Shown here: one piece after another, positions 4,898 through 5,385 of the stretch
Position numbering within the stretch: the first letter of the stretch is position 1
Layout of the letters: the number at the start of each line of letters is the position of its first letter
NCBI GenBank assembly: GCA_028869395.1
Contig: JAGWSE010000399.1
Span: 1 to 5,385, forward strand
Length of the DNA: 5,385 nt
Direction of reading: 5' to 3'
Origin: Alphaproteobacteria bacterium
GTDB taxonomy: Bacteria > Pseudomonadota > Alphaproteobacteria > Caulobacterales > Caulobacteraceae
Made by a program: the position numbers and the translations under genes
Notes under the pieces: generated by a model
What the model was told of the DNA's origin: nothing
What the model saw: only the letters and a program-made list of their open reading frames with translations
Database searches by the model: none

Positions 4898-5385
4898 AGC
4901 GTCCCTATCTCGTCCCGCCGCCGGGCTCCGGGTCCGACGAGGCCGTGCACGGCGCGATCTCGCCGATCGAGGACATCCTGGAGGACGCCCGCAATGGCCG
5001 TCCCTACATCCTGGTCGACGCGGAGGACCGCGAGAACGAAGGCGACGTCATCATCCCGGCGCAGTTCGCCACGCCCGAGCAGATCAACTTCATGGCCAGG
5101 CATGCGCGCGGCCTTGTCTGCCTGTCGATCACCGGCGAGCGGGCGCGACAGCTCCGACTACCGCCGATGGCGAGCGACAACCAGTCCGGCCACGGCACCG
5201 CCTTCACCGTCTCGATCGAGGCGCGCGAAGGGGTCACGACCGGGATTTCGGCCCACGACCGTGCGCGCACCATCGCCGTTGCGATCGATCCGACGAAGGG
5301 TTGCGACGACATCGTCTCGCCGGGCCACGTCTTCCCGCTTGTCGCCAAGCCGGGCGGGGTGCTGGTCCGCGCCGGGCACACCGAG
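4894..5385 (+). CDS. ribB: 3,4-dihydroxy-2-butanone 4-phosphate synthase, N-terminal 164 residues (runs off window)
   Basis: The frame from ATG 4894 stays open to the last base and encodes a RibB domain. RibB converts ribulose 5-phosphate to 3,4-dihydroxy-2-butanone 4-phosphate plus formate, supplying the four-carbon unit of riboflavin. Diagnostic segments in order are SPIEDILEDARNGRPYILVD (23-42), the acidic metal/substrate loop DAEDRENEGDVI (42-53), HGTAFTVSIEA (100-110), TTGISAHDRARTIA (115-128), SPGHVFPL (142-149, His145) and GGVLVRAGHTE (154-164). The final Glu164 is the conserved catalytic glutamate, so the active site is essentially complete within the window. The start overlaps the FMN reductase stop (ATGA), and GAGG (4882-4885) lies eight bases upstream. 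About 20 residues precede the conserved domain. Whether a GTP cyclohydrolase II (RibA) domain follows, as in RibBA fusions common in bacteria, cannot be seen. Confidence 0.93.
   Translation, partial: MKRPYLVPPPGSGSDEAVHGAISPIEDILEDARNGRPYILVDAEDRENEGDVIIPAQFATPEQINFMARHARGLVCLSITGERARQLRLPPMASDNQSGHGTAFTVSIEAREGVTTGISAHDRARTIAVAIDPTKGCDDIVSPGHVFPLVAKPGGVLVRAGHTE

Noticed and set aside
1..5385. CRISPR array, tRNA/rRNA, insertion sequence or phage/defence genes
   Set aside because: No regularly spaced repeats, terminal inverted repeats, transposase motifs or structural RNA signatures were seen. The window is nearly filled by metabolic genes with uniform base composition.

Overview
This is a GC-rich bacterial window (about two-thirds G+C by eye, not counted). 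Strong third-position G/C bias produces long spurious open frames on both strands. All six supported genes lie on the + strand and are tightly packed, with four-base stop/start overlaps at two junctions. The base composition, the protein family variants and a palindromic TCATCCCGG...CCGGGATGA spacer element suggest an alphaproteobacterium, perhaps of the Caulobacterales (Phenylobacterium/Caulobacter-like). That placement is inference from recall and was not searched.

Left block (1-924): the C-terminal end of a class IV PLP-dependent aminotransferase (branched-chain / D-amino-acid aminotransferase superfamily) overlaps by GTGA a 246-residue sulfotransferase-like protein. The two look translationally coupled. 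As I recall, the same two domains are fused in plant 'BCAT-like' proteins. A 98-base spacer follows. It holds a perfect 14-base palindrome overlapping the -35 box of a reasonable sigma70-type promoter, which probably starts a new transcription unit.

Right block (1023-5385): a 445-residue acyl-CoA dehydrogenase of the ACAD10/ACAD11-like type, with Asp rather than Glu at the presumed catalytic-base position. Next come a spacer with a strong hairpin, a class I adenylate-forming acyl-CoA ligase with all core motifs intact, and an NADPH-dependent FMN reductase-family flavoprotein. The last gene overlaps the reductase by ATGA. It is the 5' part of ribB (3,4-dihydroxy-2-butanone 4-phosphate synthase), open to the end of the window and cut just after the conserved GHTE glutamate.

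Reading them together: the ligase would activate a carboxylic acid to its CoA thioester, the dehydrogenase (FAD) would desaturate it, and the last two genes concern flavin chemistry and flavin supply. The block therefore looks like an acyl-CoA catabolic unit joined to riboflavin biosynthesis. The substrate cannot be read from sequence. I see no tRNA, rRNA, CRISPR array, insertion sequence or phage gene, and no clear evidence of a wholly new system. The points most worth checking are the aminotransferase/sulfotransferase pair, the Asp-type dehydrogenase without an adjacent kinase, the flavin reductase-ribB coupling, and the palindrome-promoter overlap.
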